A program made the translations under genes and the position numbers. Shown piece by piece: positions 14,609 through 16,463 of a stretch of DNA of 16,463 nucleotides. The number at the start of each line of letters is the position of its first letter. Within the stretch, counting starts at the first letter, position 1. The DNA lies in contig CAAECY010000059.1 in NCBI GenBank assembly GCA_900754475.1, forward strand, positions 1-16,463. Direction: 5' to 3'. Below the pieces are notes generated by a model that saw nothing but the letters and a program-made list of their open reading frames with translations, was not told where the DNA came from and did not search any database. The stretch comes from an uncultured Sutterella sp. GTDB taxonomy: Bacteria > Pseudomonadota > Gammaproteobacteria > Burkholderiales > Burkholderiaceae_F.

Positions 14609-14868
14609 GTATCCACTCCAAGGAATCGCGGGGCGCCTACGGCCCCTGGCATAGGGTCAAGAGCTCGGACGGCTCTCGGGTGTTTTTGGATTCTACTGAG
14701 GAAGCGGATGCGTCTTACGAGAACGCGGAATCAAAAACGGGAACTCTTGATACACCTTCGCAAGGCGTCGAATAAGGAGAAAATTGGTCGACAATACCCC
14801 GACTCTCGGGCGACTTCAAATCGCGGGAAAACCCTGGAAACTAAGGCATTCAGCCTAATTTGCCCCTT

Positions 14869-14912
14869 GTCGCACGAGGTCGTTTTCGGGCGAAATCGCC
14901 GTGCGACTTTTT
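14869..14912 (+). terminator. Rho-independent terminator without an assigned gene
   Basis: GTCGCACG (14869-14876) pairs with CGTGCGAC (14900-14907), followed by TTTTT (14908-14912). Inside the loop CGTTTTCGGGCGAAATCG adds a second pairing. The nearest upstream gene, argG, is on the opposite strand, so the transcript that ends here is unknown. Confidence 0.75.
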
Positions 14913-15093
14913 CGGCCTCGATCGGATCGCGGGCGGGCTGTCGCACCCCCGCGCGCGAGGGGTCCGATCGGCGGGGGGCGAATTCTACACACGCTAGGCA
15001 CTTTTGCCTATTGGGAAGAACCTATTTTTCGCCTTTTTCCTCCGTGGATCAAATGTGCTCCCGCTTTTTGCAGGGTCCTACACGTCGACTCTC

Positions 15094-15099
15094 TACACT
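15094..15099 (+). promoter_or_regulatory. Candidate -10 box for ansB
   Basis: TACACTG at 15094-15100 matches the -10 box and following G of three PepSY promoters. The three-unit 11-bp array is not present at the required distance. Only partly similar CCTATT motifs occur about 75-90 bp further upstream with a 14-bp spacing. No good -35 box is seen. Confidence 0.35.
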
Positions 15100-15238
15100 G
15101 CGAGCTGACACGCGGCGTCCGCCCTTTTTCGACCACCGGACGCCGCTCCCCGTTCGAGCGGGCGGCCGGATTTCGACCACACCCCGCGGCTCGCGCCGCA
15201 CCGGGCGCCCCCGACGAATCCAAAAGGAGCTTTCCATC

Positions 15239-16282
15239 ATGAAACTGAAGACCACCCTTCTCAGCCTCGCCCTCGTTGCCGCTTCGGGTGCCGCCATGGC
15301 TCTGCCGAACATCGCCGTGCTCGCCACGGGCGGTACGATCGCCGGTGCGGGCGCGAGCTCGACGGGTTCGGCCTATTCCGCCGGCAAGGTGTCCGTCAAC
15401 CACCTCGTCGACGCCGTTCCCGAACTCGCCAAGATCGCCAACGTCACGCCGGTTCAGGTGACGAACATCGGCTCTCAGGACATGTCCGACGAAGTCTGGC
15501 TCAAGCTCGCCAAGACGATCAACAGCGACTGCGGCAAGTACGACGGCTTCGTGATCACGCACGGCACGGACACGATGGAAGAAACCGCCTACTTCCTGCA
15601 GCTCACCTCGAAGTGCAGCAAGCCCGTGGTGATGGTCGGCGCCATGCTGCCCTCGACGGGTCTTTCCGCCGACGGTCCGCGCAACCTCTACAACGCCGTT
15701 CTGACGGCCGCCGAACCTGAAACGGCCAAGATGGGCGTCGTCGTCGCCATGGACAACATCGTCGTGGGTGCCCGCGACGTCATCAAAACCAACACGGTTC
15801 AGCCCGAAACGTTCCAGGGCGCGAACTTCGGCAAGCTCGGCACGATCTTCAACAACAAGGTCGAGTACGAAGTGACCCCGGTTCGCAAGCACACGACGGA
15901 AACCCCGTTTGACGTTTCGAAGCTCGACGCGCTGCCCAAGGTCGGCATCGTCTACAACCACGCCGGCGTCGAAGGCGTTCAGGCCGAAGCGCTCGTGAAG
16001 GCGGGCTACAAGGGCATCGTGAATGCGGGCGTCGGCAACGGCAACATCCACAAGTCCGTCTGGCCGATCCTCGAAAAGGCCGCCAAGGACGGCATCGTCG
16101 TGGTTCGCTCCTCGCGCGTTCCGACGGGCGCCACCACGAAGGAAGCCGAAGTCGACGACCAGAAGATGGGCTGGGTGGCCTCCGGTTCGCTCAATCCTCA
16201 GAAGGCCCGCGTGCTCCTGCAGCTCGCTCTGACGAAGACGACCGACTGGAAGGAAGTCCAGAAGTACTTCGATCTCTACTAA
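15239..16282 (+). CDS. ansB: Periplasmic type II L-asparaginase
   Basis: 347 aa; start ATG 15239 with AAAGGAG upstream. Residues 1-21 form a signal peptide (cleavage AMA|LP, matching the mature start of E. coli AnsB). It hydrolyses L-asparagine to aspartate and ammonia in the periplasm. Active-site residues align without gaps to AnsB: Thr33 (ATGGTIAG), Tyr46, Thr110-Asp111 (HGTDTMEET) and Lys183 (RDVIKTNT). Cys98 and Cys126 correspond to the AnsB disulfide. The C-terminal RSSRVPTGATTKEAEVDD and SLNPQKARVLLQLALT blocks are also conserved. The frame is open far upstream, but the signal peptide and ribosome-binding site fix the start. It is monocistronic, with a terminator and then a IIC intron downstream. 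Confidence 0.97.
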   Translation: MKLKTTLLSLALVAASGAAMALPNIAVLATGGTIAGAGASSTGSAYSAGKVSVNHLVDAVPELAKIANVTPVQVTNIGSQDMSDEVWLKLAKTINSDCGKYDGFVITHGTDTMEETAYFLQLTSKCSKPVVMVGAMLPSTGLSADGPRNLYNAVLTAAEPETAKMGVVVAMDNIVVGARDVIKTNTVQPETFQGANFGKLGTIFNNKVEYEVTPVRKHTTETPFDVSKLDALPKVGIVYNHAGVEGVQAEALVKAGYKGIVNAGVGNGNIHKSVWPILEKAAKDGIVVVRSSRVPTGATTKEAEVDDQKMGWVASGSLNPQKARVLLQLALTKTTDWKEVQKYFDLY

Positions 16283-16298
16283 TCGACGTACGTTCGAG

Positions 16299-16319
16299 CG
16301 GACCGTCCCCGACGGTCCG
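16299..16319 (+). other. Stem-loop just after ansB
   Basis: CGGACCGTC-CCC-GACGGTCCG, a perfect 9-bp stem 16 bp after the stop codon, without a T-run. It is probably a 3'-end stability structure preceding the true terminator. Confidence 0.55.
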
Positions 16320-16351
16320 CCGAAACACCCGAAACGGTTGAACGTTCGAGA

Positions 16352-16384
16352 GGTCCCGAAGCCCCGCAGCTTCGGGGCCTTTTT
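16352..16384 (+). terminator. Rho-independent terminator of ansB
   Basis: GGTCCCGAAG (16352-16361) pairs with CTTCGGGGCC (16370-16379), including one G-U pair, and is followed by TTTTT (16380-16384). An alternative stem GCCCCG/CGGGGC is possible within the same region. It is the insertion landmark for the intron starting three bases later. Confidence 0.9.
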
Positions 16385-16386
16385 CG

Positions 16387-16463
16387 GTGTGCTCGGCATG
16401 GGCACGTTCTCAAGGGTGAAAGTCCCAAGCGCAGGTGGTAGCGCCAAGCGCATAGCCAGAGGC
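16387..16463 (+). mobile_element. Group IIC intron, 5' end (start of domain I)
   Basis: GTGTG at 16387 is the canonical group II 5' end. CTCGGCATGGGCAC and then AAGGGTGAAAGTCCC follow, in the same order as the start of the O. iheyensis IIC intron as I recall it (GUGUGCCCGGCAUGGGU..., GGGUGAGAGUCCC). The insertion point is directly behind the ansB terminator, the preferred target of class C introns. The rest of the intron and any reverse transcriptase lie beyond the window. Confidence 0.85.

Larger units (their letters stand above)
14609..15238. other. Long divergent spacer between argG and ansB
   Basis: 630 bp. A -10-like TAGAAT for argG lies on the minus strand at 14695-14690 without a clear -35. 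A plus-strand terminator is at 14869-14912 with no gene assigned to it. CTAAG/CCTAATTT motifs occur at 14841-14862, and CCTATT/CCTATTTTTC at 15007-15030. A TACACT box at 15094-15099 could serve ansB and would give a 5' leader of about 135 nt. A 71-residue minus-strand frame at 14731-14946 overlaps the terminator and has no recognisable features, so I do not call it. Confidence 0.55.

Noticed and set aside
14609..14760. ArgR operator upstream of argG
   Set aside because: No palindrome resembling the TGAAT/ATTCA arginine box pair was found at the right spacing.
14994..15037. Fifth copy of the 11-bp repeat promoter upstream of ansB
   Set aside because: CCTATT motifs at 15007 and 15021 are 14 bp apart rather than 22, and there is no -10 box 16 bp after the second one.
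15040..15055. FNR-type operator upstream of ansB, as ansB is anaerobically controlled in E. coli
   Set aside because: Only one half (ATCAA) is recognisable; the other half does not match TTGAT.
12155..15238. Very long plus-strand extension upstream of asparaginase, through argG and the transporter
   Set aside because: Only the part from 15239 has a signal peptide, ribosome-binding site and family similarity; the rest runs antisense to argG and the transporter and crosses a terminator.
15008..16453. 481-residue minus-strand frame opposite ansB
   Set aside because: Shadow of the asparaginase gene, entering the intron at its start; no recognisable domain.

Overview
This window is a GC-rich bacterial chromosome segment that looks like a Burkholderiales member, probably Sutterellaceae-like. 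The placement rests on the minus-strand order pyrG-kdsA-eno-ftsB, typical of beta-proteobacteria, and on general protein resemblance; no database was searched. Both ends lie inside group IIC intron sequence: domains V and VI and the 3' end of one copy at 1-82, and the 5' end of another from 16387. This suggests the window is a contig, or a segment, broken at a repeated intron.

Region 1 (about 150-3300) holds four small exported-protein genes in tandem. Three (369-851, 1335-1823, 2714-3175) encode a signal peptide, an Ala/Pro linker, a PepSY-type domain and a Met/His/Cys/Gly-rich tail. The fourth (2100-2396) lacks PepSY but has a GHM-repeat core. Each gene has its own promoter with the same 44-bp layout: three 11-bp direct-repeat units (consensus CCTAAGTTNNN / SCTCGAANNNA / CCTAATTTTCG), a 6-bp gap and a TACACT or TATACT -10 box. 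Each also has its own terminator. This looks like a small regulon under one OmpR-type activator.

Region 2 (about 3400-4115) is a 135-bp tandem repeat array of five full units and a partial one, visibly AT-richer than its surroundings. It holds no intact gene that I recognise. Region 3 (4257-7013) is an operon with an OmpR-family response regulator, a Panacea-domain (DUF4065/SocA-like) protein and a sensor histidine kinase. The kinase has a Met/His-rich patch in its periplasmic loop that resembles the tails of the exported proteins. I infer that the kinase and regulator sense a metal or envelope signal and drive the PepSY gene set.

Region 4 (7035-11640, minus strand) is the housekeeping run pyrG, kdsA, eno, ftsB (CTP, KDO, glycolysis/degradosome, division). 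Region 5 (11850-14608, minus strand) has a zinc-type cation diffusion facilitator with an unusual eight-cysteine C-terminal cluster, then argG. Region 6 is a 630-bp divergent spacer with an unassigned plus-strand terminator. It is followed by ansB, a periplasmic type II L-asparaginase, its terminator, and a IIC intron inserted immediately behind that terminator.
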